Shown: positions 24,081 to 35,640, counted from the stretch's first letter. The stretch: 64,000 nt of DNA from Phlyctochytrium arcticum (GCA_025602905.1 JAHLKI010000001.1:2294001-2358000), one strand, 5' to 3'. The notes: generated by a model from the letters alone, not told the origin. Numbers and translations are program-made.

Positions 24081-24424
24081 CGGCATTGGTCATATACGCG
24101 TTCAGCGTCAGAATGGACAGGATGCGTCTTGAGCACGGATCTTGTGGGCAGAGATCCCTATGGTCAAATAAGAAATCCCTTGCTTGACCGCCCCGCCCTG
24201 CTGACTCTTGCTTCTCTTTAAAAAGTACACCGTTGTAGTGGTAGATTCCAGAGATTTCGACCAGTGTGATTCGCCAATTCGGGGACGATCCAGCGGTTGG
24301 ATCTGCTGCGGGTGGCTGTGTATCACAGAAACGTAACAGACTTTTATTTTTTGTTTTCTTTGTTTTGAACTCTGAAATTACCAGTAAATTCAAGAATACT
24401 TTGAACAACAGCAACGACAGAGAC
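24081..24424. promoter_or_regulatory. Shared divergent promoter region
   Basis: These 344 bp lie between the GTPase start (minus) and the oxygenase start (plus). The oxygenase frame stays open upstream to 24266, but that part has no conserved features and is probably 5'UTR. No clear TATA box. Confidence 0.4.
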
Positions 24425-25840
24425 ATGGGCAAAGTCGGCAAAGAGCGCAAGAAGAGAAAGCTGCAGCAGCAGGACGTCGGACAGTTTCGTCCGGATACAC
24501 CGTCAACGGGAGGAAATGGTTCAGAGGAGTGGAATGAGGCCGATGAGGACTTGGATGTTGCAGATTTGATCGGAGGAGTCGTCCGACCATCAGACTTGGC
24601 AACCACAATAGCAACTCTCACACAGCTGGAGGAGCAGGCAGAGATTCTTCGAGGAAAAGCATTTAAAGGTTTGCGAATTGCTCTACACCGGTTGAACCAA
24701 GCGACGCAATTGGCCGGGGTGGGTAATGGGACAAGTCTCAGTGGACGGATATCGGACGCACTTACGGACGGACGCTGGAATGATGCACTTTCTGCATTGG
24801 CGGAAATGAGAGAACGGGGTCAAACGCCAAAATTGGGAGCACTCCAGCGGTGGGTGCGAGATTGTGACGCTGTGGGTAGTGAGGAGGGATTGGATGGGGA
24901 CCCGCAGGTCCTGCGTGTTTTGGATGCCATCTTGCGGACAGCCGACCCAAGCATGGTCCCACCGGCTACAGGACAGGAAAATAGGGCCATTCGGCGACAT
25001 CCACCGTGGGCGGGGCGGGAGAAAGGAACAGAGGAGGAGGACCCATTGCCGGAGCGAGACTACAAGGATGATTTCCGGGTTGTTTCGCATGAAAAGGGCG
25101 CAGAGCGATGGACGCCAAATCTACACGACTTTATTCTCTACACTTCCAAACCTGGTACAATCCCCCCTACCGAACCCGAATTTCCAGCGGTTAAACGCAT
25201 CGACGTTCCCGGTGTCCCTGGCTGTTTCTTTTTGCAAGATGTTCTCAGCCGAACTCAGTGTCGACAAATGATGGCCGCTGCAGAAAGTATTGGGTTCACA
25301 CCCGACGAACCCATCGCGGGCGCCGCATCCGAATCCGACTCGGTTCTCGCGCACAACTTTTTCTGGCTCGCCGACTCGGACTTAATCAAGATGATTGTGT
25401 CACGCTGCGAGCCCCATTTACCCGCCGAAATGGCGGGTGGGAAATTGGCGGGCCTCAATCCCCGATGGCGCATGTACCGCTACGTTCCTGGCGCTTTGTA
25501 TCGTCCACACTGTGATGGCGCGTGGCCCGAATCTGCATTAGATCCCGTCACCGGTCAATACGTCTATGATTACCGCAAAGATCGCCGTTCCAAGCTGACC
25601 TTCCTGGTTTATTTGAACGAAGACTTTGAGGGTGGATCAACCACCTTCTTTACACCATCAGCGACCGTAGGAGTGATGGATGCGCAACCCGTCTCTCCAC
25701 GACAGGGCTGCGTTCTCTGCTTTCCACATGGAGACACAAAAGGAACTTTATTGCACGAGGGAAGTGCTGTTACGCGCGGCGCCAAGTACATCATTCGCGC
25801 TGATGTCTTGTATACCATCAGTGACAGTGCCGCAGAATAA
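24425..25840 (+). CDS. 2-oxoglutarate/Fe(II)-dependent oxygenase, prolyl-4-hydroxylase type
   Basis: Single exon, 471 aa from ATG 24425 (MGKVGKERKKRK, a basic start). An N-terminal helical region (~70-180) with LEEQAEILRGKAFKGLR and LGALQRWVRDCD precedes the catalytic domain (~260-465). The catalytic domain has the iron ligands H362 and D364 (YRPHCDGAW) and H444 (LLHEGSAV), with basic residues K453 or R457 (GAKYIIRADVLY) placed to bind 2-oxoglutarate. The double-stranded beta-helix markers FLVYLNEDFEGGSTTFF are present. The family hydroxylates proteins or small molecules; the substrate cannot be told. No signal peptide is seen, so it is probably cytosolic or nuclear, unlike collagen P4H. There are no introns, which is unusual in this neighbourhood. 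Confidence 0.88.
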   Translation: MGKVGKERKKRKLQQQDVGQFRPDTPSTGGNGSEEWNEADEDLDVADLIGGVVRPSDLATTIATLTQLEEQAEILRGKAFKGLRIALHRLNQATQLAGVGNGTSLSGRISDALTDGRWNDALSALAEMRERGQTPKLGALQRWVRDCDAVGSEEGLDGDPQVLRVLDAILRTADPSMVPPATGQENRAIRRHPPWAGREKGTEEEDPLPERDYKDDFRVVSHEKGAERWTPNLHDFILYTSKPGTIPPTEPEFPAVKRIDVPGVPGCFFLQDVLSRTQCRQMMAAAESIGFTPDEPIAGAASESDSVLAHNFFWLADSDLIKMIVSRCEPHLPAEMAGGKLAGLNPRWRMYRYVPGALYRPHCDGAWPESALDPVTGQYVYDYRKDRRSKLTFLVYLNEDFEGGSTTFFTPSATVGVMDAQPVSPRQGCVLCFPHGDTKGTLLHEGSAVTRGAKYIIRADVLYTISDSAAE

Positions 25841-26133
25841 ACAACGATCTTGGCTTTTGTAAATACACAATGACAAGTCTGAACCACCATACAATGTACA
25901 TAAATAAAGCTCGCATACAAGCTATTATGGACCATCCGCTTCCAGAGTCCTGTTTTCACTGTCGTACGGCCGTAGTGAGCACTCAATGTCCAACGGCCAT
26001 TGTGCTTGAAGGCGTCGAGGATGTTACGCCCGAGTAAGCGGAAAGCGGTGTGCTTCAAAATACGGGAGAGCCGCTGAAGCAAAAGGCCACCCCTGCCGTA
26101 CTCTGTAGAAACAAGTATACCGTTTCTTCCCTA

Positions 26134-27334
26134 TTAGGATACAAGTTGAGATGAAGAACCGGTCTGCCGTCCATACTGACGGTTTTGACGACGCAGACGT
26201 CTGAAGGAACGATAAGAAACACGGCCAAGTCTGGCACCAAGAAAGTAAGCAACTAACCGTGTGCTTCGTTCCCTTTCCCGCATGATTCGCTCAATCTCTT
26301 GTTCAGTCAACTCCCGCAGTTCTGGCTCCCAATCATCCTCCATGTTCTCTGCTCTAAAAGGTCGTCCCTGTATTGATGGGGCAGCCGTCGCCTCATCCCA
26401 ATTGAGTCGAGCGAGACAGACTTGCTCGCGAATGGCATGAGCAATCATGGGTACAAACTCCCCTCCCACTGCGAGATCTGCGGCCAATTGGCGGGCAAAG
26501 TCTTCGGGTGTCGTAGAGGAAGTTGAAAACAGCGGCCATTCAAACTGGTCCCGCAGATGTAAGGCGCCGACGTGAAAGTCCAGCTTAGATGGGAGTCAGC
26601 GAGGAGACTCTCATTTGATGATGAAAAAGAGAATGTAGATGTTACCTTTATCACAATTCGGATATCACCATATTCTCGCTCATCAAGCTCGTCATCTTTG
26701 ATCCGGGCACTGCCATCAGCGGCCGGATCTTCTTCTACTGCCGCCCCATAGCTCTGTACTTGCCGTCGAATCTCCTCAGCGACAAGGGGCACAAACTGGA
26801 GGGCATATGGGGTATCAAAATCGTCGGCAAGGAGTTGAGCAAATTGCTCGGGTGTAATCAGAGTTTCTGCCATCAGGAATCGTTTATTTAAGGCAGCTGA
26901 AATGCGTGTTCATCCGACCACCCTACCATTTAAATTCCATGTAAACTGATCACGAAGTTTGACACCCTCTACTTCCAGATCCAATCGAATAGGCACGAGT
27001 TGTACTGTCCGATCCGCAACATCCTTGAGCTGCTCCCGACTGCTATACAATTTTGACCAGTTAGTTAAAAGCAGCAATTTGGGATCCCCCCTTCCATCAA
27101 TGTAGCAGCGCCGCGCTCCGTCAAGGAACGCAATGTCTTCTTTTTGGGCATTTCTTTTGCCTATGATACTCACTAGTAGTAGTGTCGGGTTCCAGCCGCG
27201 CGATCTCTCCGGTCTGACCGATACTTGAAATCACCCAGATCCCGACGCTGACGCGCACCAGTCGAAATAGGTTGCTCATCATCATCAATCATATCTGGGT
27301 CGACATACGCCGACTGAGAATATATGTTGTTCAT
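26134..27334 (-). CDS. SFH1: SWI/SNF-RSC chromatin remodelling subunit SNF5/SFH1
   Basis: Exons complement(26134..26200, 26258..26583, 26646..26866, 26927..27042, 27174..27334) give 296 aa. The SNF5 domain has its two imperfect repeats: VPIRLDLEVEGVKLRDQFTW with FVPLVAEEIRRQ, then LDFHVGALHLRDQFEW with FVPMIAHAIREQ. The end (EQEIERIMRERERSTRRLRR) matches the conserved SMARCB1/Sfh1 terminus. It is a core subunit of nucleosome remodelers. The protein is short, closer to Sfh1 or animal SMARCB1 than to long yeast Snf5. The first intron (27043-27173, 131 nt) is the least certain; it is supported by a CTAAC branch-site sequence 17 nt before a TATAG acceptor, but a CAG three bases on is also possible. 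Confidence 0.9.
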
Positions 27335-28101
27335 GGCTGACAGTGTTCCTTCGCAGCGTCCTGCTGAATTGTAATAGAGCCGTTTCTTGAGACCGCACTT
27401 TTCGCTCCGTTGTCGAGGGATACACAGCTCAGACCAAAGACCAAGTTTGGGGCTCTACCAGCTCTAGGTCCTTTCCAATGCTGCTCTACAGCCTGTTGCA
27501 GTCACTGGATTTAAGTTCTGGAAAGGTTCGATTTCAACACAATTTCAATTCGCAAGGCCATGCAACTCGGTCGGTGCCAAGCCACTGCCTTTGAGATCCG
27601 GATCCCTTTTTGACAGTCGAATTTGGATCGTGTCAGTGTTGTCGCAAACAAATTGTTGTATCAGCAGTGTATCATAGCAATGCCAGCATATACAAACAGT
27701 ACATCAAAAGTAATGTTAAAAAGTAAAACATTCTGGGCAGCAACTTGCTTCTACCCGGCGTTGTTTTTGGCGAGGAAGTGCTCCCCGGGGATCAACTGAG
27801 GTGTTCTGTGGGGTATTTTTCGCAAAGTCCGCCCTCATCCCCCGCACGACATTATATACTCGAGTATGCCGTATAGCATTTTTATGATTTACTCGATTAC
27901 TCTGGTCTGCAATGCCGTCAAGATTGTGTTCTCGCCGGCGGGATGATCGTCGAGCCGGTGAACCCTAAAATGGGTGCTACAAGCACAAAGCAAACAGAAA
28001 AGCCGGGTTCGCACACCCCAGCCGTTTGATCTCCATCCCTTCGGCAAGTTCTATCCCGGGAACGACGACGACGGCAACGAACGACCACCAACAACCTCGA
28101 A
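27335..28101. other. Divergent intergenic region
   Basis: 767 bp between the SNF5 start (minus) and the elongase start (plus). A TATATA at 27853-27858, inside an imperfect palindrome around TACTCGAGTA, lies about 245 bp before the elongase ATG and could serve it. No other gene, RNA or repeat is seen. Confidence 0.4.
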
Positions 28102-29543
28102 ATGTCGCTCGCCAACGCTACCACCATCGTGTGGTCCCCACGGGTCGAAGACACCTTGATCTCCATCGGGCAAGTCATTGGTCAAAAGACTGCTCCGTTC
28201 CTGGACCCGCTCGAGGCTCAGTTGGTCGCCTTTGCAAAGTCCAAATTCCCGGTGAGTTTGCGTGAGCTGGGACGGATGGCATGCAAATCGGATCTATCGT
28301 ACATTTGTTTATACTCGAAACTCTCTCTTTTCTCTCTCTAGGCTGCCGCATCCTTCTGCCAAACATGGCTGGCCAACCACCAGAGCGTCCACGCCGCCAA
28401 ACTTCCCCTCATGAACCCCTTCCATGTGCTCGTCATTGTACTCGCCTACTTTGCCATGGTCTTTGGTGGAAAGCTCGTGATGTCTGGCTTGGGCAAATTT
28501 GAGGCCAAGAAGCTGACTTTGGCCCACAACTTGTTTTTGTTGTCACTCAGCGGATACATGTGTGTCGAGATCCTCAAGGAGGCGCGTCGTATGAACTACG
28601 ATGTTGTCGGTAACCCCGCCAACGAGTCGAAGAGCGGCTTCCCGGTACGTTGCGAGACTTGATATTTGACATTTCCAGTTCATGTACTTATTCATTCTCG
28701 CATTGCAGATGGCAAAGCTCGTGTGGCTGTAAGTCCAAAGTTTCGAAAGTTACTTTGACGTTCTTTTAGCTTATTTCCGAATGTCTAGCTTTTACGTTTC
28801 TAAAATCTTTGAATTCGTTGACACGGTATGCCTTGGGGGAGCGAAGATGTGATTCCGATTACCCTAACTGACCGACTTTGATGCAGATGATTATGGTTTT
28901 GAAAAAGAACCACCGTCAAATCTCATTCTTGCACGTCTACCACCACTTCAGGTACTTGTACAATCATTGAATCACTTGCCCCACGTCACTCATTCGTTGT
29001 ATTGCAGCATTTTCACTGTCTGGTGGTTGGTAACTTACTGGGCGCCCACTGGCGAAGGTGAGTTGTCAATGTTGTCCTAAATGCAAAAAGAGGATCTAAT
29101 CTGGATTTTTTCAATTAGCATATTTCTCTGCTGCTCTCAACTCCTTCATTCATGTTGTCATGTAAGTTGTACCGAGTGCAGAAACTAGTCTGTTTCATAA
29201 AACTCACATTTGTCCCTCAAGGTACGGATACTACTTTTGCATGGGTGCGGGTATCCGCCAAGTCGCCTTTGTCAAACGCTACATTACCAGCATGCAAATG
29301 ACCCAGTTCTGCTGCATGATGGGTCAGGCCGTTTACAACATGTACGCGTCCTACTCTGGCAAAGCCGACACGGTCGTCCGCCCTCCCGGCCACAAGACGT
29401 ACCCTATTGCTCTGTCCACTTTGCTGTTCTGGTACATGTGGACCATGTTGGGTTTGTTTGCCAATTACTTGATTACCGATATGCGCCGGGCTGGGGCTGC
29501 CAAGAAGGCTGCTCGGGCTGGATCTACCAAGAAGCGCAACTAG
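28102..29543 (+). CDS. ELO: Very-long-chain fatty acid elongase (ELO family)
   Basis: Eight exons (28102..28251, 28342..28644, 28709..28728, 28789..28825, 28887..28951, 29008..29057, 29119..29161, 29222..29543) give 329 aa. ELO proteins are multi-pass ER 3-ketoacyl-CoA synthases that add two carbons from malonyl-CoA. The catalytic histidine box HVYHH is at residues 186-190, split from the next segment by an intron. Other family blocks are KIFEFVDT, the MVLKKNHRQISFLH stretch, NSFIHVVMYGYYF and QMTQFCCMM. The C-terminus is rich in Lys/Arg/Ala and ends TKKRN, which fits an ER-retrieval type tail. Exon 3 is only 20 nt and exon 4 only 37 nt. Substrate preference (PUFA, saturated or sphingolipid type) is uncertain. 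Confidence 0.93.
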
Positions 29544-30977
29544 ACTATTCATTTATTAGACTGTTGGACCGTTGAACCATTAGGAACTGAAGCTACCATT
29601 TAAGCTGTGTATATTCACGCTACATTAACTATTCATTTCAATCATATTGCTTTTGGTGACATTGCTCACACCTCACCATGCAAATCATCCTTCTAAGACC
29701 ATACATGTAACGGAAGTGGATAAGATTATGCCACTCCATACACCCAACTGCCACTGTAACGAACTGTTCTCACTCCAAAGTGGCCATACCCTTCAGTGCA
29801 TCTCCGTCGGTGCATCGCTGCTAGATAGCCATGGATGCCAGCATGAAGTTCAGCGGACACATGTATCCCAAATCCGTTCATGTTCAGGCTCCCCCGCGTG
29901 AAGCATAATGGCATAGTGCAAATATGTCATTGGACTCCCATCGGTGGACGACCTTTGACCCCAATCTGCCCACTCATGAACGGCATGAACCCCCCCTCAG
30001 CTAAGACTAGATGTTTTGCTCCGCAACGAACAGCATTGTCTGAGTCGCCCAACTGCCTTGGACGTGATATGAGGGTTTGACGTTCATACAGAGCGGTGTA
30101 GTTCCGACCATGTTTGTCTCGCGAGCGAGTATGTGAACATCTAGACCTAAAAATTGTGACGCGTAGCGGTTATTCTCACGCGTCAAATCGAAGCAAACTG
30201 AGCAGTTCCAAACTGGGAGAATACCACAAATAGATTTCTCGAACCCATCACGTATTCTGTAGCAGAAGAAGGTCGAATTTCATTGCCTCAGTCGCCAAGA
30301 TTATATCCCATTTGGAAAGAGTTTAATGTTAAAAACATTGAGGATCGCGCTTACGTAACATTATACGGCTGAGGCGTTCATCGCAATGCCTCTTTGGTTG
30401 GATGGCGAGAACTTTCAATTGCGGGGAGACTTTTTTTGCAACAAAACCAAAAGTCCCAGCGGAATATATACTAGGTAGCGCACGGGTCGGGTGCTGTCTT
30501 TTCGTCTGTCAAAATACAGCAAGGGGCTTCAGGAAAGCGTTCCCGAGGAGATTTGTTTGGCCAGCCCGAATATACGCGCGCCACGGGTTATTCGCCATTT
30601 AGGTCTTCTGTGTGCAGTTTTCCTCCTATTCCAAAACGGGCTTGCTAGGAACTCGGCCGATAGTTTGCTACGAGGAGGAACGAGTGGATAGACTTTTAAG
30701 TGTCGGGGAGATTTCAGCGTCAAGCACCCAGTCAAGAGTTCTTTCTCGCCTTTTGACGCGGGGAGTTTGTTTCCACGGACGGGGTAGTTTTGGTGTGATA
30801 TTGGATTGGAGGCGGCGTGGAAGAGAGACTTTTGCCATTCTTTTTGGGAGGGGAGACGAGAGAGCCGCAACACTGTCTCTGTGAGACTCGCTTGGTCTTG
30901 TTTTTTTTGGATTATACCACATTTTGGAAACAATTTTTGTTTTTGGAGAACCGAATCCAAACACTTTTTGAACAAAT
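29544..30977. other. Long intergenic region
   Basis: 1.4 kb without a supported gene. Several ORFs of 60-167 codons overlap on both strands near 30490-31030 with no recognisable domains; part of this must be the promoter and 5'UTR of the CYRI gene. No repeat or RNA gene seen. Confidence 0.4.
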
Positions 30978-32411
30978 ATGGGGGCGCTACTCTCCTTAAT
31001 TCGTGGCGGAGTTCCTTCGGATGAGGAGCCATTAGATATACCGGTGGATCTGGAGGGTATGTATATCATGTGGTGTGTTTCTTATGACCGTGTTGTTCTA
31101 ATTTGGCAAATGATGATGACAGGCGCGAAGCCGACAGCAGATGAAGCCGAGATTTACCGTTACATTACAGCCATTATGCAGCCATCGCCAGGCTATCTGG
31201 ATGCATTGCGGGCATATGTGGGATGTCAGGAAGAGATTCGAAAGGTAAGGGCCAAACGACGTGTATTTGGCACGTCAAAATTCTTATGGGTACGAAACGG
31301 TCCAGGCCATTTCGAGCCCCTCACGAGAAACTGAGGAGGCGGCGTGGTCGGCAGTTTGCCCAGCAGTGTTAAAGTTACGCGAGTACTATGAGTTTGCCCT
31401 CAAGCTTGGTATGTTCTTTTATGATGACCGCGCACGCGTTTGCCTTCCATCAGAAAAACTAAAAGTTACGATGTATGTGTGTAGAGGAGGCATTCCCACG
31501 TCTTTGGCTTTTTCTGTGTAATGGGGATGTCTTGGGTCAGCTGGAGGTACGACAAGCTAGCGCCAAACAATTTGCCGATGTCCTCCACTTTGTGTCTCTG
31601 TTTGACGAGTTGAAGGTTGGTATATTTCAGGCATGTATTTTGTATCGAAACGGGGTTCTGACGGTTGGACGTGTGTTTTTGCAGATGGGCAATCCAAATA
31701 TTCAAAACGACTTTTCATATTATCGGCGGACGCTGAGCAGAATGAGAATGTCCAATGTATGTCCCAACCCGTTTGGTCTTTTTTTTCCAAGTGAACTTTG
31801 TCACTCATTTGAGGTTGGGGGGAAAACATTACAGTCGCAACAAAATGTCGTAGTTCCCGACGAACTTGCCAACCGAATGTCTCTTTTTTACGCGCACGCG
31901 ACACCAATGACAAAGTCGCTTGTGGATGCTACGATGAAGCTGGTCAAGGAGGTAAAAATCTTACTTGAGGCACGGAAGAAAATTGAGCGCTCAAACATAT
32001 GTGTCTATGCAGGAAAGCGTGTCTCCTGATTCCGTGACTACAATACTGGCCATCATTTCTGGGATTTGCTACAATGCCGTCAGCAAGGAGCGAGCCCAGG
32101 GAGCCATGATACATTACTGCCTGAGGGTGTTGACGGTGTCGATTATCCTGTATGACCATGTCGACCCGGAAGGGGCGTTTGGCAAAGGCTCGAAAGTCAA
32201 TGTAAGTCATACCACAGTGCTGCTGTAGCACGTGTGTGTCTTCAACATGTGGCTCACATATGTGGGGTCATAGATCAGGGCATCCGTTAGACTTATTCAA
32301 ACGGCCGGCGGGTCCGGTAGCAACAATCTCTTGAACGCGCTGCGATACACCACGCTCCATCTGAACGACGAATCGACACCAAAAGCCATTAAACTCATGC
32401 TGGCGACTTAG
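30978..32411 (+). CDS. CYRI: CYRI/FAM49 Rac1-binding regulator of the WAVE complex
   Basis: Eight exons (30978..31056, 31123..31244, 31306..31408, 31485..31615, 31685..31756, 31835..31951, 32013..32201, 32274..32411) give 316 aa, close to animal CYRI (about 320). The match runs full length: the MGALLSL start with a Gly2 that could be myristoylated, [15 protein letters not shown] [64 protein letters not shown] and [10 protein letters not shown]. In animals and amoebae CYRI binds active Rac1 and opposes Scar/WAVE-driven Arp2/3 actin assembly at the leading edge. Here it implies a Rac-WAVE actin system, consistent with an amoeboid-capable early fungus. Confidence 0.93.
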
Positions 32412-33108
32412 AAAAATGAACGAGACTAATGCAGCAAGCATGCCAAAAAAAAAGAAGAAGAATTTCCCTCCTTTCTCCTTCCTTTTTCCTCGCATTCCCG
32501 TCCGTGACGCTTTTTATTCCCATGTCATTTACCGCTCCCATTTAAAACCCGCGTGTTGGTCACCCACTCATGAACCCCCCCGAAACCCCGACCGTCGATA
32601 AATAGTGGACCAGAGAGAAAATGTGTTTCTATAATTGTTTCCTCTCGCCCGTCTCCGTTGCCAATATAAACCCATGTTGCTCTTCGCCTGTCCCCTTCCG
32701 ACTCCCCAGCGTTCCCACACTGCGCTCCGCCGCTCCCAACTGGCTCCCAAATGCCCGGCAATGAATCCCAAACCGAGTAAATGACCACGTGACCTGCACA
32801 AGATGAGGTCATGGTGATGCGGGCCGTGACGCGTGAGGGCCGTCTTTGGGAACTTTGCGAAGCTCCGGAACGACCGTGACGTAGGGGGGGATGGCGCAGG
32901 CGGAGGACGGGGCGGGCCCTATATAAAGGCGCTGGTTCAGCCTCCGTTGTCCGGCTGTAGCTTTCATCCTCGTCTTAGCACTAAGCCAAAACAACCGCCG
33001 TCGAACCTAAAACAAGTTTTCCCAAACCACTACTAAATTCCAACCGGTACCAGTCACCCTCACCGACATTGCTATAGGAAAAACCCCACCCGCTAACTCT
33101 CATTAATT
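32412..33108 (+). promoter_or_regulatory. Promoter and 5'UTR of the BAP31-like gene
   Basis: A strong TATA box, TATATAAA, lies at 32920-32927, about 180 bp before the ATG, followed by a pyrimidine/A-rich leader. Upstream are GC-rich sequence, a CACGTGAC (near 32787) and a TGACGTAG (near 32876), which resembles cAMP/unfolded-protein response elements. This is one of the few classic TATA promoters in the window and suggests high or inducible expression. The rest of the spacer shows nothing else. Confidence 0.55.
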
Positions 33109-34163
33109 ATGGAAGCAGTAAAGTCAGCCATGTCCGGAGCCGCATCTACCTTTGCCGGGGCCGCATCCACCGTCCACGCCGCGTCGCCAACGAGCGGCAC
33201 AGGCACCCCACTCATGAACCTCGCGTCGTACCTGCTCTATCTCGAGTGTGCCCTCATCCTGATCCTGAGCGTGCCCGTCTATGTCCCATACCGCAAGCAG
33301 CTGATGGAATTCATCCATTACTCTCCAAGGTTGGTATTGTGCTCATTAGTAACCGTGAAAAAAATCAGAGTCTAACGCGTTTCTCCCACCACAGTTTATG
33401 GACATTCCGGGTAGTGATATTCTGCGTCAATGCTTTTGTGGCCATCTTGCTCGGGGACACGTACCTGCGCTTGAACACGGTCACGCGTCAAATTGAAGCC
33501 ATCCAAATCGCTCACACTCAGGCCATGACCGGCTCCGTCGGCGCCGCCGGTGTCAACCAGGCCGCAAACACTTTTGCCACGGGAGGTGCCCCAGCCGGAG
33601 CTGCTTTTGATGCCTCGGCCCAAATGACAAGCCTGAACGACCTCCACTCTTCCCGTTTCCGTGGCCAGCGCGACTTTTACATTCTCGCCTTTACTCTCTT
33701 CTGCTCCACCGTCTTGTTTCAGCTTCATCTCCTTCTCATCAAGATGGACAAGTTCCGCCTCCAACGCGACGAACTCCGCACCAAGCACGGAGTCCGCAAG
33801 GCAAACAATGCCGCCAACGACATTGCCAACTCTGCTTCCAAGACCGCCAACCAGGCCTCTGTCTCTGCTCAACGTACCGCCAACAACGCTGCCGCCACTA
33901 CCCAGCGCGCTGCCAACAATGCTGCTGCCACCGCGGGTAATGCCGTCAACTCGGCCGCTGCCACTGCCGCCAATGCCGTCAACTCTGTCACTGCCGGTGC
34001 CAAGGGCGTTGCCAACACCATCAGCTCCAAAGTAGACCACATGATGCACCCAGAACCCGTCAACATTGACTCTACTCGCACACAACGCGTCGGCATTGTC
34101 GCCCCCGCTGAGCCAGGCATTATTCATCAGCGCGTCGTCGTTGGTGAGCGCCAGGAGCTGTAG
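33109..34163 (+). CDS. BAP31-like ER membrane protein with Ala/Asn-rich 11-mer repeats
   Basis: Exons 33109..33329 and 33395..34163 give 329 aa. Three hydrophobic segments are present: residues ~37-58 (LYLECALILILSVPVYVPY), ~80-98 (VVIFCVNAFVAILLGD) and ~180-205. The third follows RGQRDFYILAFTLFCS, which resembles the RAQRNLYIAGF block of BCAP31/Yet proteins; the topology also fits. The Thr/Gln/Ala-rich loop between TM2 and TM3 is longer than in animals. After TM3, in place of the usual BAP31 coiled coil, come 11-residue repeats of the type AxxAxNxAAAT (residues ~260-303). No KKxx retrieval signal is seen at the end (ERQEL). Assignment to the BAP31 superfamily is by pattern only. Confidence 0.7.
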
Positions 34164-34445
34164 GCCGACCGAGCACGAGCAAAGCGAGGGGCGAGGGCTG
34201 GCGTAGCGAGTCATTTTTCCGGAGGATAAATGACGAGCGATGCGAGCTCATAGAGCAGATACCCCCTTCACGTACCCAATCACACATCATCCCCTCCCTC
34301 CACGCACACTAGACTATCATTTTGCACTCTATGATTATTCCCTCGTGGCTCTCTCTCAACCTTTTCTGTATAAACTTTTCTCACAACTCTTACAATTACA
34401 ATTTTGTTCACTCTGAAAAGCTATAGTCCCCGCTGCCAATCTTAA

Positions 34446-34889
34446 GAGCATCTCCAGCGCTGGGGGTGGAGTTGGGGTTGAGTGGCGCATAGTGGCGCAT
34501 TTCCACCCGGAGCGCTCGATTTCCAACTCCAGCGCGGGGCTCGCGGGGTTGGAGGTTGGGGTGGAGTGGCGTATGTGGCTTGTCGGGTGGAGAAAGCTCA
34601 ACCCGGGTGGAGAAATTTTCCACCTCGAGCCCATTTGCCGCTGGAGCACAGTGGGGTTGGAAATTATGAAAGCAACATGACTTTGCCATCCGCGCGACGA
34701 CCGACGCGCTGCATTGCATTGGCCCAATTTGGCCAGTTGGTGTTTCAGATGTGCCCCAGGTGTGCCCATTGCTGCCGCCTACATGCAAAGTCTTCCAACT
34801 CAACCCCGCCCGCTGGAAGGCTGCTATAGCAACAGACCACTTGTGGCTTTGCTCCACCCCCAACTCCGCCCCCAGCGCTGGAGATGCTC
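34446..34889. mobile_element. MITE with PIF/Harbinger-type ends
   Basis: A 444-bp element is bounded by terminal inverted repeats. The left end reads GAGCATCTCCAGCGCTGGGG and the right end is its reverse complement; similarity continues to about 38 bp with few mismatches. A TAA flanks each end directly (34443-34445 and 34890-34892), a 3-bp target duplication of the TWA type. This fits the PIF/Harbinger superfamily. The interior is G/T-rich (GTTGGGGTGGAG-like motifs) and encodes no transposase, so the element is non-autonomous. Confidence 0.8.
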
Positions 34890-34892
34890 TAA

Positions 34893-35640
34893 CGACAACC
34901 TTAACCCCTCCTCAGACGCACTTTCTTCCAAAACAATACTTGAACAACCCATTTCTAGAACTCGAAAGTCCGATTTTGGATTAAAGTGGGCTCGAAGCCG
35001 GGCAACAGGGCTAAAGGGGCGTCGTTTTAAGTTCTGCTCCTTCGGCATCGACAGTCAAGGACCAATTGGACCAATGCCCAATGTGGACATTTGGTCACTC
35101 AAAATGGAACTTTCTGGTCCCGAAATGGGGTACACTGCGCGAAAGAGAGGGTGTGGGATTCAGGATTGGTTTTTAAGCAAATGCCGCAGCCAGATCGGCT
35201 TGAGGATCAAACTTTGACGGATAATAATCGATAGTCCGGTGCTGGCCGGACCTTCATAAGATTGACTTGACTCGGCAGCCACATACTACTATCAACAGCG
35301 CAAGGAAGAGACTCATAGAACCCCATTATCAGGTACCCGGTACTTGAAGCAAACATGAACAGGAACCCAGAAACTGATCAGACAGAATGATGTATGGAAG
35401 TATTGTATGATTTTTGAGTGACAGCAATATAATCTGAATGAATGATGATGTAAAAATGAAGAAAAAAACAGACATGAAACGACCAACACTAAAGAAACTA
35501 GAACTAAAAACAAAGAGACGAGAAGTGATACAAAGAAACATAGCTGGAGAATCAAAGCAACAAAGGAAGAAATGAGATAGAATAGAGATAATTCATGGAA
35601 TAAGTTGCTCACAAAAAGGGTCGTTGGTTAAAACCCACCT
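34893..35640. other. Intergenic spacer
   Basis: 748 bp between the MITE and the GCR1_C gene stop. A/T-rich on the right side. No gene, RNA or repeat is supported. The 279 bp left of the MITE (34164-34442) are the BAP31-like gene's 3' flank. Confidence 0.4.

Noticed and set aside
30490..31032. Overlapping ORFs on both strands before CYRI
   Set aside because: No domain, and the sequence is better explained as CYRI promoter and leader.
33396..34214. 272-codon minus-strand ORF
   Set aside because: It lies antisense to the BAP31-like exon and is open only because the Ala/Asn repeat codons leave few stops in that frame. Its Gly/Val-rich sequence has no domain.
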